Assembly: GCF_001274775.1 (NCBI RefSeq)
Contig: NZ_LGUE01000005.1
Location: 230,344-294,343, forward strand
Length of the DNA stretch: 64,000 bases
Origin: Rossellomorea marisflavi
GTDB lineage: Bacteria > Bacillota > Bacilli > Bacillales > Bacillaceae_B
Direction of reading: 5' to 3'
Part shown: positions 48,359 to 57,488 of the stretch, piece after piece
Numbering within the stretch: the first letter of the stretch is position 1
How the letters are laid out: the number at the start of each line of letters is the position of its first letter
Notes under the pieces: model-generated
Seen by the model: only the letters and a program-made list of their open reading frames with translations
Told to the model about the DNA's origin: nothing
The model's database searches: none
Translations under genes and position numbers: made by a program

Positions 48359-49114
48359 ATGAAGAAAATCGTATTCATTCGGCACGGAGAAAGTCAGTAC
48401 AACCTTGAGAACCGTTTTACAGGCTGGATCGACGTGGATCTGACGGACGACGGGTACGCAGAAGCGAGAAAAGCTGGAGCCATCCTGAAAAAGCACGGAA
48501 TAGGGTTCGATGTCGCACACACCTCCGTATTGAAACGGGCGATCCGGACGCTGTGGATCATGCTTCATGAGATGGACCTCGTCTGGATACCGGTGTATAA
48601 ATCCTGGAAGCTCAATGAGCGCCACTATGGTAGGCTTCAGGGGTTGAATAAGGATGAGATCACGGAGAAGTTCGGGGAAGAGCAGGTTACGGAGTGGAGG
48701 CGGTCTGCAGATGTCAGGCCGCCTGCCGTGACGGATGACGCACACCAAAAGGATCGTGACGATCCCAAGTATGCGTCGGTCAGCGACGAAGACCTCCCCA
48801 TGACAGAGAGTTTGATTGATACGGAAAAGCGAGCCCTTCAGTATTGGAAGGATGAGATCGTTCCGTGCCTTCGGGAAAACGAGCGCGTCATCCTGTCCGC
48901 TCATGGGAATACGCTGAGGGCCCTCGTGAAATATCTCGACGGGATACCGGATGACGGAGTGGCCGGGCTCAATATCCCGAACGGCATTCCACTTGTCTAT
49001 GAACTGGATGATGATCTCACCCCTCTCCGCCACTATTACCTAGGGGAAGAAGGCGAAATGGAGCACAAGGATATCCCGCAGCACATACATGAGGACGATC
49101 ATTGGATCGGGTGA
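48359..49114 (+). CDS. gpmA: 2,3-bisphosphoglycerate-dependent phosphoglycerate mutase
   Basis: A 251-residue histidine-phosphatase-fold mutase interconverting 3- and 2-phosphoglycerate. Signatures: [19 protein letters not shown] (phospho-His), [28 protein letters not shown] (second His) and GIPLVYELD. It is the full-length cofactor-dependent type, additional to the gpmI gene in the glycolytic operon. GTGGGTGATG serves as RBS; ATG 48359 chosen over ATG 48353 by spacing. A separate promoter region is shared divergently with the oxidase gene. Confidence 0.95.
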   Translation: MKKIVFIRHGESQYNLENRFTGWIDVDLTDDGYAEARKAGAILKKHGIGFDVAHTSVLKRAIRTLWIMLHEMDLVWIPVYKSWKLNERHYGRLQGLNKDEITEKFGEEQVTEWRRSADVRPPAVTDDAHQKDRDDPKYASVSDEDLPMTESLIDTEKRALQYWKDEIVPCLRENERVILSAHGNTLRALVKYLDGIPDDGVAGLNIPNGIPLVYELDDDLTPLRHYYLGEEGEMEHKDIPQHIHEDDHWIG

Positions 49115-49152
49115 TGGGGATGCCTACTACATAGACAAAAGGAGGAAAAGGG

Positions 49153-49677
49153 ATGGAGAACCTATCGATACGATTGCTGCAAGAAGGAGACGAAGGGAGC
49201 CTGTTGGCATTCGAGGAGGAGAATCGGGCGTTCTTCCAGGAATTCAGTGTCGGTCGACCGGATTACTTTTATACGCTGGCAGGGCAGCGGGATATGCTGA
49301 AAACAAGACTGGAGAGAAGTGAAGAGGACCAGGACTATCATTTTGGGATCTTCCTTGATGGGGGTGAACTGATCGGCACGATCGGTTTGTTCCGCATTGA
49401 ACGGGGGCCAAGGCAGATGGCCATCATCGGCTACAGCCTGAGCCAGAAGCATAACGGCAAGGGATATGCGACCGAGGCCGTCCGGCAACTGGTCCGCTAT
49501 GGGTTCGACGTCCTCGGCCTTCACCGGATCGAGGCCGGAGTGATGCCGAAGAATGGCGGTTCGATCAGGGTGTTGGAGAAGGCCGGGTTTGAGAAGGAAG
49601 GCATTTCGCGGAAGTCCGTTAAGATTAATGGGGCGTGGGAGGATCATTTGATTTTGGGGATTATAAAGGAGGATTGA
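49153..49677 (+). CDS. GNAT N-acetyltransferase, RimJ/RimL type
   Basis: A 174-residue acetyltransferase. MATCHES: NLSIRLLQEGDEGSLLAFEEENRAFF at the N-terminus (20 residues of it: LSIRLLQEGDEGSLLAFEEE), acetyl-CoA loop QKHNGKGYATEAV, and LHRIEAGVMPKNGGSIRVLEKAGF. Strong RBS AGGAGGAAAAGGG. Forms an apparent pair with gpmA (38-base gap). Substrate unknown; RimJ-like protein acetylation is possible. Confidence 0.87.
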   Translation: MENLSIRLLQEGDEGSLLAFEEENRAFFQEFSVGRPDYFYTLAGQRDMLKTRLERSEEDQDYHFGIFLDGGELIGTIGLFRIERGPRQMAIIGYSLSQKHNGKGYATEAVRQLVRYGFDVLGLHRIEAGVMPKNGGSIRVLEKAGFEKEGISRKSVKINGAWEDHLILGIIKED

Positions 49678-49766
49678 CTATCTTCTAGAATCAAAATCAA
49701 AAGATGATTTTAAGTGCATTTGATATATGTATTAAAAATTCTTTAGTCTGTAAAAATATAATTATT

Positions 49767-49796
49767 TTGAATATTGTGATAAAATAAAAATATAAT
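49767..49796 (+). promoter_or_regulatory. promoter of the PHP-ATPase gene
   Basis: TTGAAT (49767-49772), 18 bases, TATAAT (49791-49796), 23 bases before the TTG start. Confidence 0.65.
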
Positions 49797-49819
49797 TTGT
49801 TAGAATGGGGTAGGACAAA

Positions 49820-52369
49820 TTGCAAGACACTGACTATTTAGAAGATATTATAAACCTTTTTCATTCCACGAAAGAAAGTTACGGAACATTAAAAAAATGT
49901 GAATTTCATTTTCACTCTCCAGCATCACATGATTATGAACTCATTCCAAATAATAGATATACAGACTTGAAAATTGAAGAGATTTTAGATTTTGCAGTGC
50001 GTCAGTCTTACTTAACAAAAGATAATAGTGAGAAAATAATTGAAGATATAGAGCATTATCAAGGTGAAGCATACTTTCATGAGTTAAAAAGTAGCAAGAA
50101 GCCTTTTGCTTCATTTAAAGAATATATCTCTTATATGTTGCTCGCCCATAAGTTATATCAGAAACAAATCGAGGTAGCAATACTTACAGACCACAATACT
50201 ATTAACGGTTTCAAAAAATTAAAGTATGCACTGGAGGAATACTATAAGGAAAGGATTAAAGGTTGGGATTCTCAGAGACCGATATACCTATTTTTGGGTG
50301 TTGAGATCTCATGTTCAGAACAAAATCATTTGATTGGAATTTTTAATGAGAATGATTATGAAAAGGTCCAACAATTTTTACTGGATGTAGTTATTAGTGA
50401 AGAGGAAGGTACTTACTTAACCAGTGAACAACTTATAAAGGATATCACTAAAGACTTAGATGGACTTGCATATATTGCTCATTTAAATTCCAGTAATCTA
50501 TATGGAAGTGGACTATATAATAAAACCTTGTTTTCATCAAATTTAATGAAAGTATTCGGACTAACTAATCTCAGTACTGAGAAAAGTCAACGTGGTAGAA
50601 TAAAAAACTTCAATAAAGCTGCATCCAAAAATTTAGGGATTATCTATGAAGGTGATTCCCATTCTATAGAAACAATAGGTGTTAAAAATACTTGGATAAA
50701 GTTTAATAAAATTGATTTCCCTGCATTAAAGAAAGCATTTCACAACCATTCCATTAATATTTATACCGAAAAACCTCAGAAATCGGACACTTTTATTAAG
50801 GGAATGTTAGTTTTTCCAGGTGAAAAAGGATTCTTAATGAATAAACCTTCTTATCCCTCCAATGAACCTTTTTGCATAGATTTTTCGCGTGACTTAAACT
50901 GTATTATTGGAGGTAGAGGTAGTGGGAAAAGTACTATTCTAAATATTCTTGAGGCGGCCTTAACATTGGAAATTCAGGGTATGAAAAATTTGGAGTTCAT
51001 TTCTCAGCATGAAAAAATATATATTATGTTTTTTCATAAGCAAAGTGATTATATATTAGAATTTATACCACAGAAAAGGGATTTAAGTAGAGAGTACTAT
51101 GTTGAAAATATTTTATTACCCAATTCTTACATTGAAAAGAGTAAGGAGAAGTATTTACTCACAAAAGATTGGGTGAATTTATTTAAAGTGAGCGAGGATT
51201 CTTATACCACATTAACTCATGGAGATGTTGAAAGAATCTTAGGAAATATATATAGAAGATCTTATTCAATAAACAATATTATTAATTTGATCCGCCAAGG
51301 CAATGTAGATGAATTTATAAAAGAAATAATACTACATGGTTTAGATGGGGATAGTTTTTCTAATTACACAGATCAAATTAAAAATACTAAGGATAGGAGT
51401 TTTAATAAATTCCTTAGAGAAAACATTGATAAAATAATTGACTCTGCTACTGAACGTAAGGAAAGGATAAATAAAATAATTAATGGTTTTAACTTAAGAT
51501 ACAGTGAATTGTTAAAAGTAGAGTATTCGCCTAAGATAAAAAATACTGATTACTATCTACTTGATTTACTAAACTTAATAAGCTCAGAAGCACACGTTGA
51601 AAAAACATATCTTACTTGGAATGATGTTGCAAGATATATACAAAGCTTTTCTCAAAAACATGGATTTTTATTATTTATTAAGTTATTACTTCAGAAAAAG
51701 TTCGGAAAATTAGATGATATAATGCCGATTTCTTTCTATGTTGACACCACTGATTTACAGTTTAGTGATATAGAATCCAATTATGAAATAATTAATGAAG
51801 AGAATAAAATGCGTATTTTCCAAACAATATTTAACAAAATAACTATAGAGAGAAAGACAATTGAAACAAGTATTAATAAATGGCTTGAAGTAATTGATGA
51901 GTTCACTTTAATGTTTAATGTGAACTCTAAAGAAATAACTAGCAATAAAAGTTCTTACATGAAAGAGATAAGCGAAATGTCTTTAGGTCAACAAGTAGTA
52001 GCTGTATTATCTTTTTTATTTAATTTTGGTCACTATGCTAACGATAACACACCGCTTGTTATAGACCAGCCAGAAGATAATTTAGATAACCAGTATATTT
52101 ACAAAAACTTGGTAGAGAGTTTGAAGAAAATAAAAAATAATAGACAGGTTATTGTTGTAACTCACAATTCTACAATAGTAACTAATTCTGATACAGAACA
52201 AGTAATTGTACTAGAATCAAATAATGAGAATGGGTGGATTGCCAATAAAGGGTATCCATCGGATAGAAAAATTGCAAAGCTTATTATTAATTGCCTTGAA
52301 GGTGGTATAGAATCATTTACCCATAAAATGCATACTTATTCTTTGTTTGTAGATGAACTTAAGGGTTAA
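49820..52369 (+). CDS. PHP-domain plus ABC/SMC-type ATPase protein (TrlF-like), candidate defence gene
   Basis: An 849-residue protein. Residues about 25-290 carry all PHP phosphoesterase metal motifs: HFH (30-32), DH (124-125), Glu162 in GVEIS, His221 in AHLN and D279/H281 in GDSH. Residues about 355-830 form an ABC-type ATPase: Walker A GGRGSGKST (364-372), long coiled middle (about 400-700), signature SLGQQ (721-725), Walker B LVIDQPEDN (746-754) and H-loop His782 in THNS. This architecture is found in TrlF-like/phage-defence ATPases, so a nucleic-acid-sensing nuclease is my inference. TTG start after GGGGTAGGA. Codon use is far more AT-rich than the neighbours, indicating transfer. Confidence 0.85.
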   Translation: MQDTDYLEDIINLFHSTKESYGTLKKCEFHFHSPASHDYELIPNNRYTDLKIEEILDFAVRQSYLTKDNSEKIIEDIEHYQGEAYFHELKSSKKPFASFKEYISYMLLAHKLYQKQIEVAILTDHNTINGFKKLKYALEEYYKERIKGWDSQRPIYLFLGVEISCSEQNHLIGIFNENDYEKVQQFLLDVVISEEEGTYLTSEQLIKDITKDLDGLAYIAHLNSSNLYGSGLYNKTLFSSNLMKVFGLTNLSTEKSQRGRIKNFNKAASKNLGIIYEGDSHSIETIGVKNTWIKFNKIDFPALKKAFHNHSINIYTEKPQKSDTFIKGMLVFPGEKGFLMNKPSYPSNEPFCIDFSRDLNCIIGGRGSGKSTILNILEAALTLEIQGMKNLEFISQHEKIYIMFFHKQSDYILEFIPQKRDLSREYYVENILLPNSYIEKSKEKYLLTKDWVNLFKVSEDSYTTLTHGDVERILGNIYRRSYSINNIINLIRQGNVDEFIKEIILHGLDGDSFSNYTDQIKNTKDRSFNKFLRENIDKIIDSATERKERINKIINGFNLRYSELLKVEYSPKIKNTDYYLLDLLNLISSEAHVEKTYLTWNDVARYIQSFSQKHGFLLFIKLLLQKKFGKLDDIMPISFYVDTTDLQFSDIESNYEIINEENKMRIFQTIFNKITIERKTIETSINKWLEVIDEFTLMFNVNSKEITSNKSSYMKEISEMSLGQQVVAVLSFLFNFGHYANDNTPLVIDQPEDNLDNQYIYKNLVESLKKIKNNRQVIVVTHNSTIVTNSDTEQVIVLESNNENGWIANKGYPSDRKIAKLIINCLEGGIESFTHKMHTYSLFVDELKG

Positions 52370-52532
52370 ATAATTTTAAAATGTACAATTTTATTTAGGG
52401 GTTGTTGTATGTATTTCTGAAAATGGTCTCTTTTAAAAAGTAATACATTCTGAGAGATCTATTGAAATTATTATGGGATCAATATATTTATTCAGTTAAT
52501 TTATGTAACGAAAAGAAATTGGAGGATTAATT

Positions 52533-53399
52533 TTGAATGTAATGAAGCGATTCGCCTGGTTGCTCGAGCCGGTTCTGATCATTGCAGGAATTCTACTGGT
52601 CAGTGCCGGGTCTGGCCTGTTTAAAAACCAATCCCTCTCCTTCGCATCGTACGGACAAACCTTCCTGGATATGTGGGGGGATCTCTCTCATCCGTTTGAT
52701 CTCGTATATACCATAACGCAAACGGAGAGACCGCTGTTTCCGGTCATCCTGCTGGCACTATGGAGCAGTATGCGGATCCTTTTTCTGGCGATTGCCATAT
52801 CCCTTGGTGCCTCTCTTATTCTCTTAATCATCTATACGGTGTCCGGGCGGATCGTGAAAAATGCGATCAAATCCATCGCCGCCGTTCTCGAGTCGGTGCC
52901 GGATATCTTTGTCATTGCTACGCTGCAGCTCTTCATCATCTGGTTTTTCAAGAAGACGGGGATCCTTCTCGGTGATGTGGCTTCCCTCGATCCAAATGAA
53001 ATCATCTTCCTTCCGGCCGTCACCCTGAGCGTACTGCCGACCTTCTTCTTCCTCGGTCTGATGATTTCATTCGTGAAAGAAGAGGAAGATCTGCCATATG
53101 TCGAGCTTGCCCGGAGCAAAGGACTGACAAAATACCGGATTCTGTTCATCCATATGATCCGGAACATCCTGGTCAGCCTGACGTACCACGGCAAGCAGAT
53201 CGTGTGGATGATGCTGTCGAACCTGTTGATCCTCGAGTATCTGTATAATGTCTTCGGTGTCACGTCGTTCTTGTTCACCTATAATACGCCGGCGATCTTT
53301 GCCATCACGTCGATTCTGCTCTTTCTCCCGATCTATGGGGTGCTGAAGGCGATGCAGTTCACGGTGAAGCACCGGATCGGGAAGGAGATGAGTTTATGA
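52533..53399 (+). CDS. ABC transporter permease, DppB/OppB-like
   Basis: A 288-residue permease with six helices, typical of peptide/nickel importer inner-membrane subunits. The cytoplasmic EAA-type loop is FVKEEEDLPYVELARSKGLTKYRI. It overlaps the next permease gene by 4 bases. No solute-binding protein or ATPase gene accompanies the pair here. GGAGG RBS; starts at TTG. Substrate unknown. Confidence 0.87.
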   Translation: MNVMKRFAWLLEPVLIIAGILLVSAGSGLFKNQSLSFASYGQTFLDMWGDLSHPFDLVYTITQTERPLFPVILLALWSSMRILFLAIAISLGASLILLIIYTVSGRIVKNAIKSIAAVLESVPDIFVIATLQLFIIWFFKKTGILLGDVASLDPNEIIFLPAVTLSVLPTFFFLGLMISFVKEEEDLPYVELARSKGLTKYRILFIHMIRNILVSLTYHGKQIVWMMLSNLLILEYLYNVFGVTSFLFTYNTPAIFAITSILLFLPIYGVLKAMQFTVKHRIGKEMSL

Positions 53400-54403
53400 C
53401 GACGTTGAAAAATCGGCTGCTGATAGGGTTTGGAGCAGGGTTCATCCTTTTGATGCTGGGGTGGAGCATCCTTTTCCATTCCCAAGGATCCAAGATTCCT
53501 AAGACCGTCATGACAAACGGAGATGAGGGGTTCGCCGCAGCTCCGTTCAGCCCCTCATCCCAGATCATGTTCGGGACCGACCGGGACGGCTACCATATGT
53601 TCTATAAGGTGGTGGACGGAGCGGTGTATACCCTCGGTGCAGCGATTGCCATTTCCCTGGTGGCCTTCCTTTTGGCGTTTCTTGTCGGTGTCCTCATGGG
53701 ATTCTGGAAGCCGGCAGTCAGGCGCTACTCCGATAAAGTGCTCATGGGCTTTTATTTCATCCCGCAGTCCATCATCGCCTACAACGTCCTGTATCCGTTG
53801 CTGTGGGAGACGGAGGAGGGCTTTATCACCACCTTGAATGAGCGGATCATCTGGACAATTCTGGTGCTCGCCTTCATCATGCTGCCGACGACGGCCATCC
53901 TGATTTCCAACGAAACAAAAGAAATTCTCGGCAAGGAATTCATTGCAGGTGCGCGGGTCCTCGGCGGCAGCCGGTTCTTCCTATTCTGGAAGCATGTGCT
54001 CCCCCATCTGAAGGGGCGGCTGTTCATCCTCTTCCCGAAACTCGTCATCCAGGCACTCCTGATCATCGCCCATCTCGGATTCTTCACGATTTACTTCGGG
54101 GGAACGGACGTATGCTATGATCCGGCCGGATGTGATCCACCTAAACCGTTCGTCCAGGAGTGGGCAAGCATCATGGGGACGAACTACAGTGAAATCTATA
54201 ATGCCTGGTGGATCTTCATGACACCGATGCTGTTCTTCTCGTTGGCCATCATTGCCTTGACCGCAACAACGAAAGGACTGGAAGGACTCCTTGATCCTTC
54301 AGTCAAACCGCGAAAGAAAAAAGTCATTTCCTCCCATTCTCACGCTTCATCTGCTGTAACAGCGGAATCTTTCCATCGGGTCGGGAAGGAAGTTTCATCT
54401 TGA
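53396..54403 (+). CDS. ABC transporter permease, DppC/OppC-like
   Basis: A 335-residue permease, partner of the preceding one. N-terminal helix, extracytoplasmic segment (about residues 30-60 ending in FGTDRDGYHMFYK, reminiscent of the OppC LGTDxxGRD motif), then further helices and an EAA loop KEILGKEFIAGARVLGGSRF. The tail (KPRKKKVISSHSHASS...) is unusual, hydrophilic and Ser/His-rich. It contains a Cys-rich loop CYDPAGCDPPKP near residues 238-250. Substrate unknown. Confidence 0.85.
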   Translation: MTTLKNRLLIGFGAGFILLMLGWSILFHSQGSKIPKTVMTNGDEGFAAAPFSPSSQIMFGTDRDGYHMFYKVVDGAVYTLGAAIAISLVAFLLAFLVGVLMGFWKPAVRRYSDKVLMGFYFIPQSIIAYNVLYPLLWETEEGFITTLNERIIWTILVLAFIMLPTTAILISNETKEILGKEFIAGARVLGGSRFFLFWKHVLPHLKGRLFILFPKLVIQALLIIAHLGFFTIYFGGTDVCYDPAGCDPPKPFVQEWASIMGTNYSEIYNAWWIFMTPMLFFSLAIIALTATTKGLEGLLDPSVKPRKKKVISSHSHASSAVTAESFHRVGKEVSS

Positions 54404-54454
54404 ACCGAGAAGGTTATAGAGTGATAGAAGGGATACATAGAAGGAGGAAGCAAG

Positions 54455-55234
54455 ATGAACTTGAATCTGAATGGAAAAGTGGCCTTGGTGGTGGCATCAA
54501 GCCAGGGGCTCGGCAAGGCCATTGCGACCCAATTTGTCAAAGAAGGCATGCGGGTCATGCTCACGAGCAGGAATGAGGGGACTCTGAAAGAGGTCAAGGA
54601 GGAGCTGAGTGCCCATGGAACGGTGGAGTATTGTCCGGCAGATATTACAAAGCCGGAAGAAATCACCCGCCTTGTGGAACAGACGGTGGACGTGTACGGG
54701 GGGATCGATGTCCTTATCAACAATGCGGGTGGTCCTCCTGCAGGGAGCTTCGAGCAGTTCAGCGATGAAGACTGGATCAATGCCTTCCAGCTCAATCTAT
54801 TGAGCTATGTCCGTCTCATCCGGGAGGCCTTGCCTCATCTGAAAAAGGATGGAGGGCGCATCATCAATATCGCTTCTTCTTCCATCAAGGTGCCGATCCC
54901 GGGACTGATCCTCTCCAATACGTTCCGTACGGGGATGATCGGCATGGCGAAGACCCTTGCCGATGAGTTAGCAGAGTACGGCATCCTGATCAACACCGTA
55001 GCCCCAGGAAGGATCGCCACCGACCGCGTCGCCCATCTCGATTCGGTCAATGCGGAAAAGCATGGGAAGAGCGTGGAAGAGGTGGAGGAAGAGTCGAAGG
55101 CGAAGATCCCGTTGAAACGCTACGGGACACCGGAAGAGTTCGCCAACGTCGTCACCTTCCTTGTATCAGACGCCAACACCTATATGACCGGAAGCTCCTT
55201 CCTTGTAGATGGAGGCATGGTGAAGTCGATCTAA
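54455..55234 (+). CDS. atypical short-chain dehydrogenase/reductase
   Basis: A 259-residue SDR-fold protein. Cofactor segment: KVALVVASSQGLGKAIA, with Ser in place of the usual Thr-Gly start, and NNAGG intact. The catalytic Tyr-x-x-x-Lys is missing: after ASSSIKVPIPG the sequence is LSNTFRTGMIGMAKTLADE, where SNTFR replaces YxxSK. Such proteins form a known SDR subgroup lacking the standard triad. The C-terminus TPEEFANVVTFLVSDANTYMTGSSFLVDGG is typical. Reaction unknown; it may be a distinct oxidoreductase. Good AGGAGGAAGC RBS. Confidence 0.88.
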   Translation: MNLNLNGKVALVVASSQGLGKAIATQFVKEGMRVMLTSRNEGTLKEVKEELSAHGTVEYCPADITKPEEITRLVEQTVDVYGGIDVLINNAGGPPAGSFEQFSDEDWINAFQLNLLSYVRLIREALPHLKKDGGRIINIASSSIKVPIPGLILSNTFRTGMIGMAKTLADELAEYGILINTVAPGRIATDRVAHLDSVNAEKHGKSVEEVEEESKAKIPLKRYGTPEEFANVVTFLVSDANTYMTGSSFLVDGGMVKSI

Positions 55235-55254
55235 TAACAACGGTCCCTAGGACT

Positions 55255-55306
55255 GAAAAAAGCACCCTATAGAACAGACCTGAGTCTGCCTATAGGGTGC
55301 TTTTTG
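55255..55306 (+). terminator. terminator after SDR gene
   Basis: AAAAAAGCACCCTATAG and CTATAGGGTGCTTTTT form a 15-bp stem with inner CAGAC/GTCTG pairing; T5 follows. It may also serve the convergent gadB gene. Confidence 0.9.
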
Positions 55307-55351
55307 GTGTAGTACCAGGAACTACTCAGTAGATCTGCTCATGTTTACCTT

Positions 55352-56821
55352 CTAATGATGAAACCCATTATCATACTTCGTATCATGTGGCATAGGTGCG
55401 TCCAGAGTATCGAGAAAAGCAACGGCCTGTTTGAGGTTCACCAAAAATAAATGGGCAAGGTCCATGGAGAAACCATTCCGGACCACCACCCGCATTATCG
55501 TCACCGTTTCCATGTCAGGAGGCAATGGATAGGCGGGGACCTGCCAGCCGAACACACGCATTTGTCTGGATAAATCAAATAGCGTCCAATGGGATGTGGC
55601 ATCATCTCTCAGTCGCCAAGCGAAGACGGGTATATCGGAACCATCGGATAAAAGTTCGAACGGTCCCATATTCTGAATCTCCTTGCTCAGGAAGAGGGCA
55701 ACGTTCTGTGAAGCCTTTTGGACCTCATAGTACCCTTCTTTCCCCAGACGCAGGTAATTATAATATTGCAGCAGCACTTGTGCGCCGGGTCGGGAAAAAT
55801 TCAGGGCGAAAGTCGGCATGTTCCCGCCCAGATAGGAGACACGGAAGATGAGTTCCTCAGGGAGGTCCTTGGCTTCCCTCCAGATGATCCATCCCAATCC
55901 CGGGTAGACCAATCCATACTTATGTCCGGATACATTGATGGACTTCACCCTCGGCAGTTGGAAATCCCAAACCAGGTCAGGTTGAAGGAACGGTGCGATA
56001 AATCCCCCTGACGCTGCATCCACATGCATCGGAATGTTGAGTCCGGATTTCTCCTGCAGCTCGTCCAGTGCTTTGGCAATGGCAGCTATGGGTTCATACA
56101 GACCGGTATACGTTTCGCCAAGAATGGCGACTACCCCGATCGTATTTTCGTCCACTGCAGCGAGGACTCCCTCAGGATTCAATTGGGGATGCTCAGGGGT
56201 GACCTTTACATAGCGAGGTTCCACTTCCCAATAGTTCGCGAATTTTTCCCAAACGACCTGAACAGCAGAACTAAATACGATATTGGGGAGATCTACCGGT
56301 TTCCCTTCCTTTTCGCGTGCGTTTTGCCAGCGCCTTTTCAATGCCAGTCCTCCAAGCATACAGGCTTCAGACGACCCCGTTGTGGATACACCCATTGTTT
56401 TCAGGGGCTCGGGTGAATGCCAGAGATCGGCTAAAATGCGGACGCATCTCTCCTCGATTTGGGCTGTCTGCGGATATTCATCCTTGTCTATCATGTTTTT
56501 GTCGAATGATTGGGCATATAAACGCTCTGCGGCAGGCTCCATCCACGTGCTGACGAATGTAGCGAGGTTCAAGCGTGCATTGCCATCAAGAGTGATTTCA
56601 TCATGGACGATCTGATAGGCTGTTTCTGGTAGCATCCCCCCATCCGCCAGATGAAGGCGGGGAATGGTGGATTCACCTTCGCGGGCAAACAGAGGGTTTA
56701 TGGAGAGTTCGTGTGGAAGCTCCATTTCCATGTGATGCGGTAATCGTTGTTGCTGATCGGGCTTGATCTCTTTTCCTCCGTATGTATCGCTTTGAGTGTC
56801 TGCTTTTCGATCCTTGGACAT
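55352..56821 (-). CDS. gadB: glutamate decarboxylase
   Basis: A 489-residue PLP enzyme converting glutamate to GABA and CO2, consuming a proton, as in acid resistance. PLP-Lys is Lys301 in VSGHKYGLVYPGLGW; other blocks are TTGSSEACMLGGLALKRRW, HVDAASGGFIAPFL and RVVVRNGFSMDLAHL. Family length is about 465; the extra N-terminal residues 1-40 are hydrophilic. No glutamate/GABA antiporter is nearby, so its role may be pH homeostasis with a distant transporter. AAGGGGGATTG RBS. Confidence 0.95.
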   Translation of the reverse strand: MSKDRKADTQSDTYGGKEIKPDQQQRLPHHMEMELPHELSINPLFAREGESTIPRLHLADGGMLPETAYQIVHDEITLDGNARLNLATFVSTWMEPAAERLYAQSFDKNMIDKDEYPQTAQIEERCVRILADLWHSPEPLKTMGVSTTGSSEACMLGGLALKRRWQNAREKEGKPVDLPNIVFSSAVQVVWEKFANYWEVEPRYVKVTPEHPQLNPEGVLAAVDENTIGVVAILGETYTGLYEPIAAIAKALDELQEKSGLNIPMHVDAASGGFIAPFLQPDLVWDFQLPRVKSINVSGHKYGLVYPGLGWIIWREAKDLPEELIFRVSYLGGNMPTFALNFSRPGAQVLLQYYNYLRLGKEGYYEVQKASQNVALFLSKEIQNMGPFELLSDGSDIPVFAWRLRDDATSHWTLFDLSRQMRVFGWQVPAYPLPPDMETVTIMRVVVRNGFSMDLAHLFLVNLKQAVAFLDTLDAPMPHDTKYDNGFHH

Positions 56822-56940
56822 AACAATCCCCCTTATCGATTGGTAACCATCATATTATGTGCTGAAAATAATGGGATTAACCAAGCGGTTGAAGGATCAT
56901 TCGAATAATCGGTTGATCATTGCCGATATGAATGGAATCA

Positions 56941-56980
56941 AAAAAGATGACGCCTGCATTAAACAGGAATCATCTTCTTC
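56941..56980 (-). terminator. terminator after small secreted protein gene
   Basis: On the minus strand AAGATGATTCCTG and CAGGCGTCATCTT form a stem around TTTAATG, followed by T-run. Confidence 0.7.
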
Positions 56981-57004
56981 CAGGAACCTCGTTGATTCCT
57001 TCAT

Positions 57005-57325
57005 TCATGGCCCGGTGCCACATTGGATCATGTAAGTGTCATCCTGTTTTGGTGCATAGCAGACAGATGAAGTATCCCCGGTCGGACTATTAAAATCGAA
57101 CCATTTTACATCATAGAGCTGGCCTAATTCAGCATCAACGTATTCGTTCTCGCTGATTCGTGCGAAGAAGCTTTGGTACGGATGGCCTTCTTGATAAATG
57201 CTTGCCCGCAAAGCAGATTCAGGCGAGCCTTGGCCGTGTACAACGGGCGCAAGGAAGGGAGGCAGGGCGATCAAGACCGCTACAGAAAGGAACACTAACA
57301 ACAGGATTTTTTTCTTTTTGCTCAT
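57005..57325 (-). CDS. small secreted hypothetical protein (106 aa)
   Basis: A 106-residue exported protein: basic KKKK start, hydrophobic core (ILLLVFLSVAVLIALPPFL) and probable cleavage near VHG-QG, or an uncleaved anchor. The mature part has two Cys (SSVCYAP, IQCGTGP) that could form a disulfide, and a YVDAELGQLYDVKWFDF stretch. No family recognised. Good AGGAGAAACC RBS. Confidence 0.7.
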   Translation of the reverse strand: MSKKKKILLLVFLSVAVLIALPPFLAPVVHGQGSPESALRASIYQEGHPYQSFFARISENEYVDAELGQLYDVKWFDFNSPTGDTSSVCYAPKQDDTYMIQCGTGP

Positions 57326-57488
57326 TGGTTTCTCCTATCATTTGATTAAGCGTGATTCTTAATATATTCGACAGCAATAGATATTTTCCTTTTTTTGGTT
57401 TTGTGCATGTGTGCTCAGCGGACCTTCTTTTTGCGCCTTGCATACGATAACACAGCAGAAATATCTTCTTATGTTGGGAGCGTTCCAT

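Noticed and set aside
49680-52532. Flanking direct repeats marking the AT-rich island
   Set aside because: I looked for duplicated ends by eye and saw only AT-rich similarity, not a specific repeat.
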